NCBI GenBank assembly: GCA_944323655.1
Contig: CALUTL010000004.1
Location: 1 to 64,000, forward strand
DNA length: 64,000 nucleotides
Reading direction: 5' to 3'
From: Candidatus Gastranaerophilales bacterium
Lineage (GTDB): Bacteria > Cyanobacteriota > Vampirovibrionia > Gastranaerophilales > Gastranaerophilaceae
Shown one piece after another: positions 8,899 through 18,816 of this stretch. The first letter of the stretch is position 1. Each line of letters opens with the position of its first letter. A model generated the notes under the pieces. That model was given only the letters and a program-made list of their open reading frames with translations, did not search any database and was not told where the DNA came from. The translations under genes and the position numbers were made by a program.

Positions 8899-8922
8899 GT
8901 TGGGCAAGTATGCCCAACCTAC
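8899..8922. repeat. GTAGGTTGGGC palindrome, opposite orientation
   Basis: GTTGGGC and GCCCAAC arms followed by CTAC; this is the reverse orientation of the copy at 8712. Confidence 0.8.
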
Positions 8923-9052
8923 AATTTATTCTATAGACAACGAACTGGACATTAAAATACAGCTATTAAAAGCGATATTTGATTTTGCAGATTGATATCG
9001 GGTATAATTTTGCGCGACTTTCACCGTAAATCCTTTATATAAAAACAAAAAA

Positions 9053-9123
9053 TTCCCGGAGATGGATTCGAACCACCGTTGGAAGAGCCAGAATCTTCAG
9101 TCCTGCCACTAGACGATCCGGGA
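9053..9123 (-). tRNA. tRNA-Gln (anticodon CTG)
   Basis: The 71 bases fold as a full cloverleaf: acceptor TCCCGGA/TCCGGGA, D-stem GTC/GAC, anticodon stem GAAGA/TCTTC with loop TTCTGGC (anticodon CTG), and T-arm GGTGG-TTCGAAT-CCATC. The discriminator is A and CCA is not encoded. The identity follows from the anticodon alone. Confidence 0.9.
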
Positions 9124-9249
9124 ATAACAATAAGTTTTCACATGACGATTTTATATCAAATATAACCGCATTGTCAATCTGAAAAAGTAATTTAAATTAG
9201 TAATAAATATTTCAAATAACAAATACTTAAATACCCGAAACTTAAAGGT

Positions 9250-9741
9250 TTACTGAAACAATCCTTTTTTCATAAAAATATCAGCAAAAGGCCCTTCATA
9301 TTTGCAGTAAAAATTATAAATTTCAGCAGGAAGTTTTTTGCCGTTAACAATTTTTTCAAAAGTACAAGCGATAAATTCCGCAGGAGATGATGTCGCATAA
9401 GGACAAATGTATTTTTTTATAAGCTTTAAAGATGCTCTATCATTCATAAATTGATTATATATGCTTAAATCTGTAATACCATCATCCTCAAGCTCGCTTA
9501 ACTTTCCCATTTTAAAATAATTTTTAGAACAGGCATGATGGTTATAATGCCCGATTTCATGGATAAAAACACCCGCTAATTTTTTATTTTTTATAACCTC
9601 AATATTAATATCGCCGCACTCACCAGTGAATCTTGAGCCTTTTTGACGTTTCAGAGAAACAACAGTAGGGTACTTCGCCTGACCTTCAGTTATATTAAAA
9701 ATTTTTGTCATAATTGAATTCATCAGGTTTGCATCGGGCAA
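9250..9741 (-). CDS. HExxH metallopeptidase-like protein, main part of a frameshifted gene
   Basis: The track-like start at 9741 is a TTG without a ribosome binding site, and the frame reads openly upstream into the ORF at 9759-9950 if one base shift occurs at a T7 run (9772-9778). HEIGH at residues 61-65 of this part is a zinc-binding HExxH, and SPAEFIACTFEK (E122) could supply the third ligand, as in gluzincin-like folds. A single protein of about 230 aa seems to have been split by the frameshift. No signal peptide is seen. Substrate unknown. Confidence 0.65.
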   Translation of the reverse strand: MPDANLMNSIMTKIFNITEGQAKYPTVVSLKRQKGSRFTGECGDINIEVIKNKKLAGVFIHEIGHYNHHACSKNYFKMGKLSELEDDGITDLSIYNQFMNDRASLKLIKKYICPYATSSPAEFIACTFEKIVNGKKLPAEIYNFYCKYEGPFADIFMKKGLFQ

Positions 9742-9758
9742 ATTGTTTACTTCAAAAT

Positions 9759-9950
9759 TTAAGATATTAAATTTTTTTCTGCAAAATTATATGCATCTTT
9801 CAAATTTTTATTTTTTATAAATTGCAAATTTTGAAAAGATTGCGTTCGGCAGAAAACATCGGACTCTTTTTTGGCAGGCCTAAATATGGAATTTAATCTT
9901 TTTCTGATACAACAATTATTAAAAAGACAGGAATTTAATAAAACTTTCAT
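9759..9950 (-). pseudogene. 5' part of the frameshifted HExxH gene
   Basis: This frame of 63 codons ends at 9759. If the A7 tract (minus strand, 9772-9778) is read with a one-base shift, the product continues as ...NFAEKKFNILNFEVNN and runs without a stop into the HEIGH-containing part. The N-terminus is Cys- and Asn-rich. It may be a mutated gene, a sequencing or assembly error in a homopolymer, or slippage; sequence alone cannot decide. Confidence 0.5.
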
Positions 9951-10048
9951 ATTCAGATTAAAACAATAAATATTTTTTTTTGCCCCGAAACGCTTTATAA
10001 GAAATTGTTATTGCCCGATAAAGCTTGATATGCTAAAATAGCACTGTT

Positions 10049-11077
10049 ATGGTTGATATTTTGATAAATAAATTAGGAGTTATTGAAAACAAGGATATCT
10101 ATTCATTTATTTTGCAAAACTCCTTAATAGAAGTTGAACTAACAAATTACGGCGCATCTGTACTTTCGATTATGGTCACTGATAAAACCGGCAAAATGAC
10201 TGATGTTGTTTTGGGTTACAAAAATTTAGAGGATTATATAAAATCCGACAAACTTTTAGGAGCAACTGTCGGACGCTGCGCAAATCGTATTGAAGGCGGG
10301 ATTGTAAAAATCGGCTCTAAGACAATTCAACTGTCGCAAAACGACGGCAACAACCATATTCACGGAGGCTTTTCAGGATTAAACAAAAAAGTCTGGAATT
10401 TTAAACAAATTGAAAACGGCATTGAATTTTCTTACCTAAGCCCCGACGGAGAAGAAGGTTATCCGGGTAATTTGCAAATAAAAATTACTTATACTTTAGA
10501 TAATTCAGCCTTAAAAATAAATTACAAAGCACAGTCAGATAAGGATACTATTTTTAACCCGACAAATCACACTTATTTTAATCTTGACGGAAAAGGTGAT
10601 ATTTTAGAACAATATTTACGGATAAATTCGGATTTTTACACAGAAAATGACGAAAATTCGCTTCCAAACGGCAAAATCTGTTCTGTTAAAAACACACCGA
10701 TGGATTTTAGGGATTTCAAAAAAATCGGAGTGGATATTGAAAGCGATTTTGAACAGATAAAATTCGGCAAAGGTTTTGACAACAATTGGGTTGTGAAAGA
10801 CTACGACGGCAAACTTAAATCTGTTGCAAAAGCTTATTCTCCACAAAACGGTATAAAACTGGAAATTCTGACGGATTTACCTGGGGTTCAGTTTTACAGC
10901 GGAAATTACCTTGACACCGAATTTGAAAGCCGAAATAATATAAAAATTGATAAAAGATGCGGATTTTGTCTTGAATGCCAGTATTTCCCAAACGCCTTCA
11001 AACACGACCATTTCTTAAAACCGATTTTAAAAGCAGGCGAAATTTTTGATAAAAATATAATTTATAAATTCAACTGA
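10049..11077 (+). CDS. galM: Aldose 1-epimerase (mutarotase)
   Basis: The 342-aa product interconverts alpha and beta anomers of galactose or glucose, feeding alpha-galactose to GalK. Family signatures seen are LTNYGASVLSI near residue 30, VGRCANRI, NDGNNHIHGG (with the catalytic His), NPTNHTYFNL (second catalytic His) and the C-terminal GFCLECQYFPN-type block with the catalytic Glu. The start ATG has a candidate -10 (TATGCTAAAAT) shortly upstream. It sits next to the sugar transporter and galKET, consistent with a Leloir role. Confidence 0.95.
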   Translation: MVDILINKLGVIENKDIYSFILQNSLIEVELTNYGASVLSIMVTDKTGKMTDVVLGYKNLEDYIKSDKLLGATVGRCANRIEGGIVKIGSKTIQLSQNDGNNHIHGGFSGLNKKVWNFKQIENGIEFSYLSPDGEEGYPGNLQIKITYTLDNSALKINYKAQSDKDTIFNPTNHTYFNLDGKGDILEQYLRINSDFYTENDENSLPNGKICSVKNTPMDFRDFKKIGVDIESDFEQIKFGKGFDNNWVVKDYDGKLKSVAKAYSPQNGIKLEILTDLPGVQFYSGNYLDTEFESRNNIKIDKRCGFCLECQYFPNAFKHDHFLKPILKAGEIFDKNIIYKFN

Positions 11078-11078
11078 T

Positions 11079-11115
11079 AAAAAAAGAGCGACGTCTATAG
11101 CCATCGCTCTTTTTT
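11079..11115. terminator. Bidirectional terminator between galM and the transporter
   Basis: AAAAAAGAGCGA (11079-11091 region) pairs with TCGCTCTTTTTT (11104-11115), a stem of about 12 bp with a 12-base loop. The stem ends in A-runs and T-runs, so it can stop transcription from both convergent genes. Confidence 0.85.
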
Positions 11116-11120
11116 CGTTT

Positions 11121-12539
11121 TTATACACCGATATCTCGCAGCCGCTTGCCTTCCATAAGATTCTTTTCAATATTTTCCAGCGAAATTCCCTTAGTTTCAG
11201 GGATAAGTAAAATCGTCAGGACAACGAACAATACGTTCAAACAAGTATAAATCCAGAAGGTAGCTGCGATACCGAAGGTATTGATTAATGTAAGGAAAGT
11301 AGCTCCGATAATCATATTGACAATCCAGTTGGTAGTTGTAGAACAAGCTACCCCAAAGTCACGACTTTTAAGCGGTTGAATTTCGGAACACAAAATCCAA
11401 ACAACAGGCCCTGCGCTCATAGCAAAACTTGCGATAGTGAATAACGTCATCAAAATGGCGAAAATCGAAATCCAAAGAGCGCTGAATCCCGCATTAATCA
11501 TAAACAAACAAACACCGAGCAGGAATGTTCCAAGCGCAATCCCTGCAAAACCGATTTTCAAAACAGGTTTTCGTCCCTGTTTGTCTACTGTTTTCATTGC
11601 AATCAGGGTAGCCAGAACGTTAGTTGCGCCGCAAATTACGGTCGCAATCATCTGCTGTTCGGTATTCGCAAATCCGGCATGTTTGAATATCTGCGGAGCA
11701 TAATATAAAATTACGTTCATCCCCGTAAATTGCTGCATTGCCTGCAATAGCATTCCGAGATAAACAGCACGCCGTACGTTTTTGTTTTCTTTAAATAAAC
11801 TCCATCCCTCCTGCTTAACTTTCAAGCTTTCATGAATTTCCTCCAATTCACTATCAGCTTTCGCATCAGTAGTATTAAGCATTCTGAGGATACTTTTAGC
11901 CTTTTCAAATTTTCCTTTTGAAGCAAGCCATCTCGGGCTGTCGGGAAGCCCAAATACAGAAATCATTAATAACAATGCTGGCAAACTAATAATCCCGAGC
12001 ATCATTCTCCAATGACCGCCGTAGCTGAATATTGTATCAGAAATAAAAGCAACTAAAATCCCGATAGTCACCATCATCTGATACATAGAAATAAGTTTTC
12101 CTCGATTTTCTTTTTCAGACATTTCAGACAGGTACAAAGGCGCAACATAAGAAGCAATTCCGACCGCAAACCCGAGTAAAACTCTTGAAATCAAAAGTAT
12201 TACAACATTCGGCGCCATAGCAGAACCTAAAGAACCGAGTACGAATAAAGCAGCTCCGGCAGTTAAACTTGTTTTTCTGCCTAACCTGAATGAAATCCAT
12301 CCTGTAGAAATCGCACCTAATGCAGCCCCAAGCATCATTGTAGAAACTACCCATTCCTGCAACCTGCTTGAAAGATCAAAATGCGTTGTAATAAACGGTA
12401 AAGCACCGGCAATTACGCCTATGTCAAGTCCGAATAACAAACCTGCCATACCGGCAGCAAAAGTGATAAACAACTTCATCCGTTTCGCTTTCAAAGCTCT
12501 CTGAGCATCAATGGCATCATTTTGAAAAGCGTCTTCCAT
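11121..12539 (-). CDS. MFS sugar:proton symporter (sugar porter family)
   Basis: The 472-aa product has the 12-helix sugar porter architecture. Signatures are [11 protein letters not shown] in helix 1, GRKTSL after helix 2, the PDSPRWL motif near residue 200 before the central loop, [14 protein letters not shown] in helix 7, DKQGRKP in the loop after helix 8, and [12 protein letters not shown] at the C-terminus. It is close to GalP/XylE-type transporters. The galactose locus suggests galactose as substrate, which is inferred. A strong AAGGAG site precedes the ATG. It is transcribed divergently from galK, so the 12540-12679 interval probably holds both promoters. Confidence 0.9.
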   Translation of the reverse strand: MEDAFQNDAIDAQRALKAKRMKLFITFAAGMAGLLFGLDIGVIAGALPFITTHFDLSSRLQEWVVSTMMLGAALGAISTGWISFRLGRKTSLTAGAALFVLGSLGSAMAPNVVILLISRVLLGFAVGIASYVAPLYLSEMSEKENRGKLISMYQMMVTIGILVAFISDTIFSYGGHWRMMLGIISLPALLLMISVFGLPDSPRWLASKGKFEKAKSILRMLNTTDAKADSELEEIHESLKVKQEGWSLFKENKNVRRAVYLGMLLQAMQQFTGMNVILYYAPQIFKHAGFANTEQQMIATVICGATNVLATLIAMKTVDKQGRKPVLKIGFAGIALGTFLLGVCLFMINAGFSALWISIFAILMTLFTIASFAMSAGPVVWILCSEIQPLKSRDFGVACSTTTNWIVNMIIGATFLTLINTFGIAATFWIYTCLNVLFVVLTILLIPETKGISLENIEKNLMEGKRLRDIGV

Positions 12540-12679
12540 ATAAATCTCCTTCTAAAACTATATAATTTATTATGCCCCATTTTTTTCAGAATTATCAAAA
12601 CTAAAAAAAATTCCTACTTTATATGTATGTTACGTTTGAAAAAGATAGGGTATAAATATTTAAAAGAGGGTATTTATTG

Positions 12680-13960
12680 ATGAAGTTAGCGGAACAGTTA
12701 AAAAAAGATTTATCGAATGGTTTGTATGATTCGGTTTTAGAGAAAATTTACTGTGAGAAAGAACCAAAACCGATTCAGGCAAGATATATAGATTTAATAA
12801 ACGGATTTTGCGCAAATTTTGGTTATGATAGAGAAATATCCTTATTCAGTGCGCCAGGACGAACAGAAATCGGAGGAAATCATACTGATCATCAGCGAGG
12901 CTGTGTTTTAGCGGCAAGCGTTAATTTAGATGTAATTGCGGCGGTATCTTTAAACAATGAAAAACTAATAAGAGTTCAATCTGAAGGGTACCCTTTAGAT
13001 ATAATCAATCTTGATGAATTAGAGCCTGAAATATCCGAGTACAATCAGGCAAAAGCACTAATTCGAGGAGTTGTTGCAAAATTTAAGGAAATGGGATATG
13101 AGATTAAAGGTTTTGATGCATATACTTCATCAAACGTTTTAAAAGGTTCAGGCTTATCAAGTTCTGCGGCGTTTGAAGTTTTAATAGGGAATATCCTAAA
13201 CGGACTTTTTGCAAACAATTCTGTAAGTGATGTTGAAATTGCTAAAATCGGACAGTATGCAGAGAACGTATATTTTGGCAAACCTTGCGGGCTGATGGAT
13301 CAGATGGCATCATCAGTCGGGGCGGTTGTGTCTATTGATTTTAAGGATTTAGAAAATCCGATTATCAAAAAAGTTGATTTTGATTTTTCAAAATCAGGCT
13401 ATTCACTTTGTATAATTGACAGCGGAGCCGACCATGCTGATTTAACCGATGAATATGCGGCGATTCCTTACGAGATGAAAAAGGTTGCGCAAGTTTTCGA
13501 AAAAGAAGTTTTAAGAGAAGTTGACGAAACTTTATTTATGGAAAACATAGCAAAAGTACGTAAAAAATGCGGAGATCGAGCAATTTTAAGAGCAATGCAT
13601 TTTTATGCGGACAACAATCGTGCTATATTAGAAGCAGAAGCATTAAAAAAAGGTGACTTTAAGAGATTTTTAGAAGTCGTAACCGAATCCGGAAGATCAT
13701 CTTATATGTACCTTCAAAATGTTTCAGTATGCGGATCCTCTACTCATCAAGCCGTGGGATTGGTTCTTGCATTATGCGACAAAATTTTAAAAAACAAAGG
13801 CGCTTACAGGGTTCATGGCGGCGGTTTTGCCGGAACAGTTCAGGCTTTTGTACCATCAAATATAACAGAAGAATTCAAGACAAGGATTGAAAAAGCAATA
13901 GGAGAAGGCAGCTGTCACATATTATCAATCAGACCTGTCGGCGGCATCAGAATTGAATAA
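12680..13960 (+). CDS. galK: Galactokinase
   Basis: The enzyme phosphorylates alpha-galactose at C1 with ATP. GHMP-kinase motifs are present: APGRTEIGGNHTDHQRG (sugar-binding signature), KGSGLSSSAAFEVL (phosphate-binding loop, catalytic region) and VHGGGFAGTVQAF near the C-terminus. At 426 aa it is longer than the usual 380-390, with about 35 extra N-terminal residues. A TTG at 12677 is also in frame, but GAGGG 9 bases before the ATG at 12680 favours the ATG. First gene of galK-galE-galT. Confidence 0.95.
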   Translation: MKLAEQLKKDLSNGLYDSVLEKIYCEKEPKPIQARYIDLINGFCANFGYDREISLFSAPGRTEIGGNHTDHQRGCVLAASVNLDVIAAVSLNNEKLIRVQSEGYPLDIINLDELEPEISEYNQAKALIRGVVAKFKEMGYEIKGFDAYTSSNVLKGSGLSSSAAFEVLIGNILNGLFANNSVSDVEIAKIGQYAENVYFGKPCGLMDQMASSVGAVVSIDFKDLENPIIKKVDFDFSKSGYSLCIIDSGADHADLTDEYAAIPYEMKKVAQVFEKEVLREVDETLFMENIAKVRKKCGDRAILRAMHFYADNNRAILEAEALKKGDFKRFLEVVTESGRSSYMYLQNVSVCGSSTHQAVGLVLALCDKILKNKGAYRVHGGGFAGTVQAFVPSNITEEFKTRIEKAIGEGSCHILSIRPVGGIRIE

Positions 13961-13977
13961 TGAAATGAGGTAAATAG

Positions 13978-14970
13978 ATGACTGTATTAGTTTTAGGCGG
14001 AGCAGGATATATAGGTTCTCACACAGTATATGAGCTTATAGAAAAAGGTGAAGATGTCGTAATTGCAGACAGTCTTCAAACAGGACATATTGAAGCGGTT
14101 CACCCGAAAGCAAGATTTTATAAAGGTGACATTAGAGATATTAATTTTCTTGATGAACTGTTTAAGAAAGAAAAAATAGATTCAGTAATCCATTTTGCGG
14201 CAAATTCACTTGTCGGAGAGAGTATGGCAGATCCTTTAAAATACTACGATAACAATTTATACGGCACAATGGTGCTTTTAAAATCAATGGTTAAAAACGG
14301 TATTAATAAAATTGTATTTTCATCGACTGCTGCAACTTACGGAGAGCCGGAAAATATTCCGATACTTGAAAGTGACCGAAAAGAGCCGACAAACACTTAC
14401 GGCGAAACTAAACTTGCAATGGAAAAAATGATGAAATGGGTATCAAAAGCACATGATTTAAGGTTTGTGTCATTAAGATATTTCAATGCTTGCGGGGCTC
14501 TCAAGTCAGGTAAAATCGGAGAAGCTCACGAGCCTGAAACCCACTTAATTCCGCTGATTTTACAAGTTCCAAACGGCAGACGGGAGCAGATAAATATTTT
14601 TGGTGATGATTACGACACCCCTGACGGAACCTGTATAAGAGATTATATTCACGTAACCGATCTAGCAGAAGCACATATTTTGGCGGTTGAATATCTTCAA
14701 CAGGGCGGAGAAAGCGATATTTTTAACCTAGGTAACGGTGTCGGCTTCAGCGTAAAAGAGGTAATTGATAAAGCAAGAAAAGTTACAGGCCATCCTATCC
14801 CTGCCGTAATTTCACCACGCAGAGCAGGAGATCCGGCGCAGCTTGTAGCCTCAAGCGAAAAAGCTAAAAAAATTCTCGGCTGGAAACCTGAGCATTATGA
14901 TTTGGAAGAAATTATTGCTTCCGCTTGGAATTGGCATAAAAACCATCCGTTCGGGTTTGCGAAAAAATAA
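13978..14970 (+). CDS. galE: UDP-glucose 4-epimerase
   Basis: The product (330 aa, normal length) interconverts UDP-galactose and UDP-glucose with bound NAD. It is an extended short-chain dehydrogenase with GGAGYIGSH at residues 7-15, SSTAATYG (catalytic Ser) and TYGETKLAMEK (catalytic Tyr and Lys), plus RYFNACGA. It lies 17 bases after galK on the same strand with a GAGG site, and 11 bases before galT, so the three are almost surely one transcript. Confidence 0.96.
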   Translation: MTVLVLGGAGYIGSHTVYELIEKGEDVVIADSLQTGHIEAVHPKARFYKGDIRDINFLDELFKKEKIDSVIHFAANSLVGESMADPLKYYDNNLYGTMVLLKSMVKNGINKIVFSSTAATYGEPENIPILESDRKEPTNTYGETKLAMEKMMKWVSKAHDLRFVSLRYFNACGALKSGKIGEAHEPETHLIPLILQVPNGRREQINIFGDDYDTPDGTCIRDYIHVTDLAEAHILAVEYLQQGGESDIFNLGNGVGFSVKEVIDKARKVTGHPIPAVISPRRAGDPAQLVASSEKAKKILGWKPEHYDLEEIIASAWNWHKNHPFGFAKK

Positions 14971-14981
14971 GAAAGGGCTTT

Positions 14982-16484
14982 ATGATTTCGGAAAGTATTT
15001 CAAAACTTGTTCAATACGGCATACAAAACGACCTGATACAAGAGGCTGATAAAATTTATGCGACAAATCGTATTCTTGAAGTTTTGCAGCTTGATGAATT
15101 TGAAGACTGTGCAATATCAGATTGCGAATTTGATTTAGAGCAGATTTTGAAAGAAATTCTTGACTATGCTTGCGAAAAAGGTTTGATAGAAGACAATATC
15201 GTTACCAAAGATTTATTTGACACGAAAGTTATGGGCTGTCTTGCACCTCCTCCGCACGATGTGATTGAGAAATTTGAAATGCTTTATAAAAGTTCACCTG
15301 AGCTTGCAACCGAATGGTATTACAAATTTTCGCAAGATACCAATTATATAAGGCAATACAGGATTAAAAAAGATTTGAGATGGAAAGCGGATACCGAATA
15401 CGGCAAATTGGATATTTCAATAAACCTTTCAAAGCCTGAAAAAGACCCGAAAGCAATTGCCGCTGCAAAGTCCGCTAAACAATCAGGATACCCAAAATGC
15501 GCATTGTGTGCTGAAAATGAAGGATATTCCGGCCGATTAAACCACCCCGCAAGACAAAATCACCGTATTATTCCGCTTGAATTGGATAACGAAAAATGGT
15601 TTTTGCAGTATTCACCTTATGTTTACTATAATGAACATTGTATCGTGCTAAACAGTCAACATATTCCGATGAAAATAGATAAATCCACTTTCAAAAAGCT
15701 TTTTGAATTTATAGAAAAATTCCCGCACTATTTTATAGGTTCAAACGCAGATTTGCCGATTGTCGGCGGCTCAATTCTATCACACGATCATTTTCAAGGC
15801 GGGCATTATGACTTTGCTATGGCAAAAGCACCTATTGAAAAACGTTTTTCTATAAAAGATTTTAGTGACGTTGAATGCGGAATTGTAAAATGGCCGATGA
15901 GTGTGATTAGAATTCGTCATTATGATTATGAGCGTTTAATTGAACTTGCAGATTTTATTCTCGGCAAATGGCGCGGATATTCGGATGAAGATGCTTTTAT
16001 TTATGCTTACACTGAAAATGTTCCGCATAACACAATTACACCTATTGCAAGAAAATCAGGGGAGCTTTTTGAGCTGGATTTGGTATTAAGAAACAATATT
16101 ACAACTGATGAGCATCCGCTCGGGGTTTATCATCCGCATAGTGAATATCACCATATCAAAAAGGAAAATATCGGACTTATTGAAGTTATGGGGTTAGCTG
16201 TTTTGCCGTCAAGATTAAAAACCGAATTTGAAACTCTTTCAGATTATATTTTGAACGGCAAAGATATAAGAAGCAACGAAACAATCGCAAAACACGCCGA
16301 TTGGGTTGAAAAATTTCTGCCTGATTATCAAATCACCGGCGAAAATATACAATCTGTTCTTGAAATAGAAACAGGAAAAGTTTTTGCAAAAATTCTTGAA
16401 TGCTGCGGAGTATTTAAACGTGACGAGAGCGGGCAAAAAGCTTTTGAACAATTTATAAATACTTTATCAATTAATTGTAACTAA
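14982..16484 (+). CDS. galT: UDP-glucose--hexose-1-phosphate uridylyltransferase, GalT class 2
   Basis: The 500-aa product transfers UMP between UDP-glucose and galactose-1-phosphate. Length and text match the class 2 GalT typical of Firmicutes rather than the 350-aa class: CALCAENEGYSGRLNHPARQ, VGGSILSHDHFQGGHYDF (active-site His region) and PHNTITPIARK. GAAAGGG precedes the ATG at 14982. It completes the Leloir set. No terminator is obvious after it. Confidence 0.94.
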   Translation: MISESISKLVQYGIQNDLIQEADKIYATNRILEVLQLDEFEDCAISDCEFDLEQILKEILDYACEKGLIEDNIVTKDLFDTKVMGCLAPPPHDVIEKFEMLYKSSPELATEWYYKFSQDTNYIRQYRIKKDLRWKADTEYGKLDISINLSKPEKDPKAIAAAKSAKQSGYPKCALCAENEGYSGRLNHPARQNHRIIPLELDNEKWFLQYSPYVYYNEHCIVLNSQHIPMKIDKSTFKKLFEFIEKFPHYFIGSNADLPIVGGSILSHDHFQGGHYDFAMAKAPIEKRFSIKDFSDVECGIVKWPMSVIRIRHYDYERLIELADFILGKWRGYSDEDAFIYAYTENVPHNTITPIARKSGELFELDLVLRNNITTDEHPLGVYHPHSEYHHIKKENIGLIEVMGLAVLPSRLKTEFETLSDYILNGKDIRSNETIAKHADWVEKFLPDYQITGENIQSVLEIETGKVFAKILECCGVFKRDESGQKAFEQFINTLSINCN

Positions 16485-16606
16485 TATTTTTCTTTACTGT
16501 AATCACTTATTTTTTTATAAATGTTACAATTTACGACAGATTAATCATTTGGGACTTTTTTATTTTTAAAATATGCTATTATTAAAGCAAAATAAGGATT
16601 ATTGTA

Positions 16607-16990
16607 ATGTCGTCTAAGTTAAATTTATATTATGAAATACCTTTTAAAACTCTTGTTTTAAGAGAACAGAATAAAAATGTTCAATATATACGTAAAAATT
16701 ACGGGCAATTAGGCGTTGACATTTTTCAAAAAGAAAAAAAGCCTTCTATACTTACCAAAAAAGAACTTAAGAGAACCAACAATAAATTTTACAAAATATT
16801 TAACCAAATTAAAAAATTTTTCGGCTACGTCGGAAAAGAGGATTATGCAGAAACAGATTCGCTAAATCAAGTGATGTTTAAATATATCTACAACAAGAAA
16901 TATGGCAGAGATACAGACATCGAAGAAGTTTTTGGCAAAAAAGGCATGGAACTTTTCGAAGTTTTTAAATTACAAGGGTATGTAGAATAA
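16607..16990 (+). CDS. Unknown protein, 127 aa
   Basis: I recognise no domain. The product is basic and aromatic (YYEIPFKTL at the start, FYKIFNQIKKFFGYVGKEDY in the middle) and probably helical. AAGGA lies 10 bases before the ATG. It follows the gal operon by about 120 bases and precedes a membrane protein; there is no evidence of shared function. Confidence 0.65.
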   Translation: MSSKLNLYYEIPFKTLVLREQNKNVQYIRKNYGQLGVDIFQKEKKPSILTKKELKRTNNKFYKIFNQIKKFFGYVGKEDYAETDSLNQVMFKYIYNKKYGRDTDIEEVFGKKGMELFEVFKLQGYVE

Positions 16991-17127
16991 CTAAAATAGT
17001 TTAGTTTGCCTCAAACTGTGCAACTTATTAAATAATCATTTCTCAAATTTTACAAAACTTATTAAACATTTATAATATTTTGATGTAATATATCTATGAA
17101 ATTATTTTGGAATTAAGACGGGGAATA

Positions 17128-17799
17128 ATGATTAAGAAACTCATGATGTTCGCATCTAAGCATTTAGATTTTAAAATTTATGGAGTCACTTGGATAGCAA
17201 TATTAAATACCATATTAATAGCACCTTGTATTTTATATTTGCCGAAAAAATACGGAAATGAAAATGGAATATTAGAAAACTTGCAGCTTATAGTATTGCT
17301 TTGCGGATTTATACTATGTCTTTCTTATAAAAAAATCAAAAGCAAACAAAATCAAGATAACGAAATAACGTCTGTTGATAAATCCATGGTTAAGTTTTTC
17401 AAATTTGCAGCTCTTGTAATTGTTATCTTATTTTTAAGAGAAATAAACTGCGGAAGAACAATTTTCTTCCCTATTCCAGGTGAGGTAAACGCTTTTTACG
17501 GTTGGAAAGATCTTAAATACGGCTGGCTTGCGCATCCATTATACGGATTATATATGGCTTACGTCGGGATTTATTTTCTGATTAACAAGCTGTTTTTAAC
17601 TTTATGGGATATTATTAAAAATATAAAATTCCCCGTATGGAATATAGTTTTAATGATTGTCGGCATAATTGGCGGAATATTAGGAGAAGAAGTTTACCAT
17701 AATATGGTTATGGAAGAAATAACCGAACTGCTTTTCTATGTATCTTTAGTAAGTATAATTTATTTATATGCTTGTAATAACAATTTTCAAAAAAATTAA
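17128..17799 (+). CDS. Integral membrane protein of unknown function, about 223 aa
   Basis: Six hydrophobic stretches can be seen (about residues 20-36, 50-65, 85-100, 137-160, 172-190, 200-216 of the ATG-started form). The loop GRTIFFPIPGEVNAFYGWKD between helices 3 and 4 is the most distinctive part. An in-frame TTG at 17107 exists, but ACGGGGAA just before the ATG at 17128 makes the ATG the likelier start. Next to a glycosyltransferase, so an envelope role is possible but not shown. Confidence 0.7.
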   Translation: MIKKLMMFASKHLDFKIYGVTWIAILNTILIAPCILYLPKKYGNENGILENLQLIVLLCGFILCLSYKKIKSKQNQDNEITSVDKSMVKFFKFAALVIVILFLREINCGRTIFFPIPGEVNAFYGWKDLKYGWLAHPLYGLYMAYVGIYFLINKLFLTLWDIIKNIKFPVWNIVLMIVGIIGGILGEEVYHNMVMEEITELLFYVSLVSIIYLYACNNNFQKN

Positions 17800-17855
17800 T
17801 TAAACGCTTATATGAAAAAATTACATTTTATTCCAGTCGGAAGGAGACCTTAAAT

Positions 17856-18785
17856 ATGAGATTTTTACATCGCTTTGGAAGTTTAAATTATAATTTTTTT
17901 GCCTTAATTAACGGAATTCTATTAAAGGCAAAGAAAAAGACCAAATTTACATCAAGTTTAAACTATCTGGAAAAGTATTCTTATGTTTTAGACAATATAA
18001 AAATTCAAGAAACCTCAAATAAATATCCAAACAAAATATGGCAATTATGGCTTCAAGGTGAAGAAAACATGCCCGCAATAGTTAAAAAATGCCATAGTAC
18101 AGTTAAATTTTTTCACAAAGACCGTGTTATTTTATTAGATAAAAATAATTTAAGCGACTATATTCAACTGCCTGATTATATTGAACAAAAATATAAAAAA
18201 GGAATTATATCTCATGCTAATTATTCCGATATGGTCAGATTGATGTTATTAGCTAAATATGGCGGGTGCTGGGTTGATTCAACAATTTATTTAACCAATG
18301 AAATTCCGGATGAAATTTTAAGAGCAAACTTTTTCACATTTAGATCTCTTGAAAGTGAAAACTTAAAATTAATCGACAATATTGAAAAATTTAAATTGTT
18401 TTCAAATCACATAAATAAAGTAATTGACATTGAATCACCCTACTTTATTTCAGCCAAACCAGGCAATACCTTGATAAATGCTATTTTAAATCTGTTTTTA
18501 GAATACTGGAAAAATGAAGATAAATTAATTGAGTATTTAATGATAGATAAATTTTTTGTACTAGCAGTGTTAAAAAACAAAAAATGTTTTGAAATTTTTC
18601 AAAATATGCCAAAATACTATATTCAAAATGTTCTTATGTTACAAAATGCGCTATTTGAACCGTTTGATATTAAAATGTTTGAACAAATCAAAGAAATTAG
18701 CTCAATACATAAACTTACACATAAAAATTTACACAGAAACCCTTACAATAATTCATTCCTGAAAGAGTTATTAAAAGATAACTAG
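17856..18785 (+). CDS. Glycosyltransferase, capsular polysaccharide synthesis type
   Basis: The 309-aa product resembles Caps_synth / GT32-like glycosyltransferases. The evidence is NKIWQLWLQGEENMPAIV, KKCHSTVKFF, and the block ISHANYSDMVRLMLLAKYGG followed by CWVDSTIYLT, which contains the nucleotide-sugar/metal-binding D region. A strong GGAAGGAGACC ribosome site precedes the ATG. It probably adds a sugar to a surface polysaccharide or LPS. Acceptor and donor cannot be told. Confidence 0.85.
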   Translation: MRFLHRFGSLNYNFFALINGILLKAKKKTKFTSSLNYLEKYSYVLDNIKIQETSNKYPNKIWQLWLQGEENMPAIVKKCHSTVKFFHKDRVILLDKNNLSDYIQLPDYIEQKYKKGIISHANYSDMVRLMLLAKYGGCWVDSTIYLTNEIPDEILRANFFTFRSLESENLKLIDNIEKFKLFSNHINKVIDIESPYFISAKPGNTLINAILNLFLEYWKNEDKLIEYLMIDKFFVLAVLKNKKCFEIFQNMPKYYIQNVLMLQNALFEPFDIKMFEQIKEISSIHKLTHKNLHRNPYNNSFLKELLKDN

Positions 18786-18816
18786 TGTAAGAGCAAGTAT
18801 GACGTAAAAGAACACC

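Larger units (their letters stand above)
8534..9249. other. Repeat-rich intergenic region
   Basis: This stretch has no convincing protein gene. It contains three members of the GTAGGTTGGGC palindrome family (8628, 8712, 8899) and tRNA-Gln (9053-9123, minus). The rest looks like decayed sequence with no open frame worth naming. Confidence 0.7.

Noticed and set aside
12540-12679. A defined galK/transporter promoter and operator
   Set aside because: TTGAAA and TATAAA are visible near 12636-12656, but the spacing is too short for a normal promoter, and no clear operator palindrome was found.
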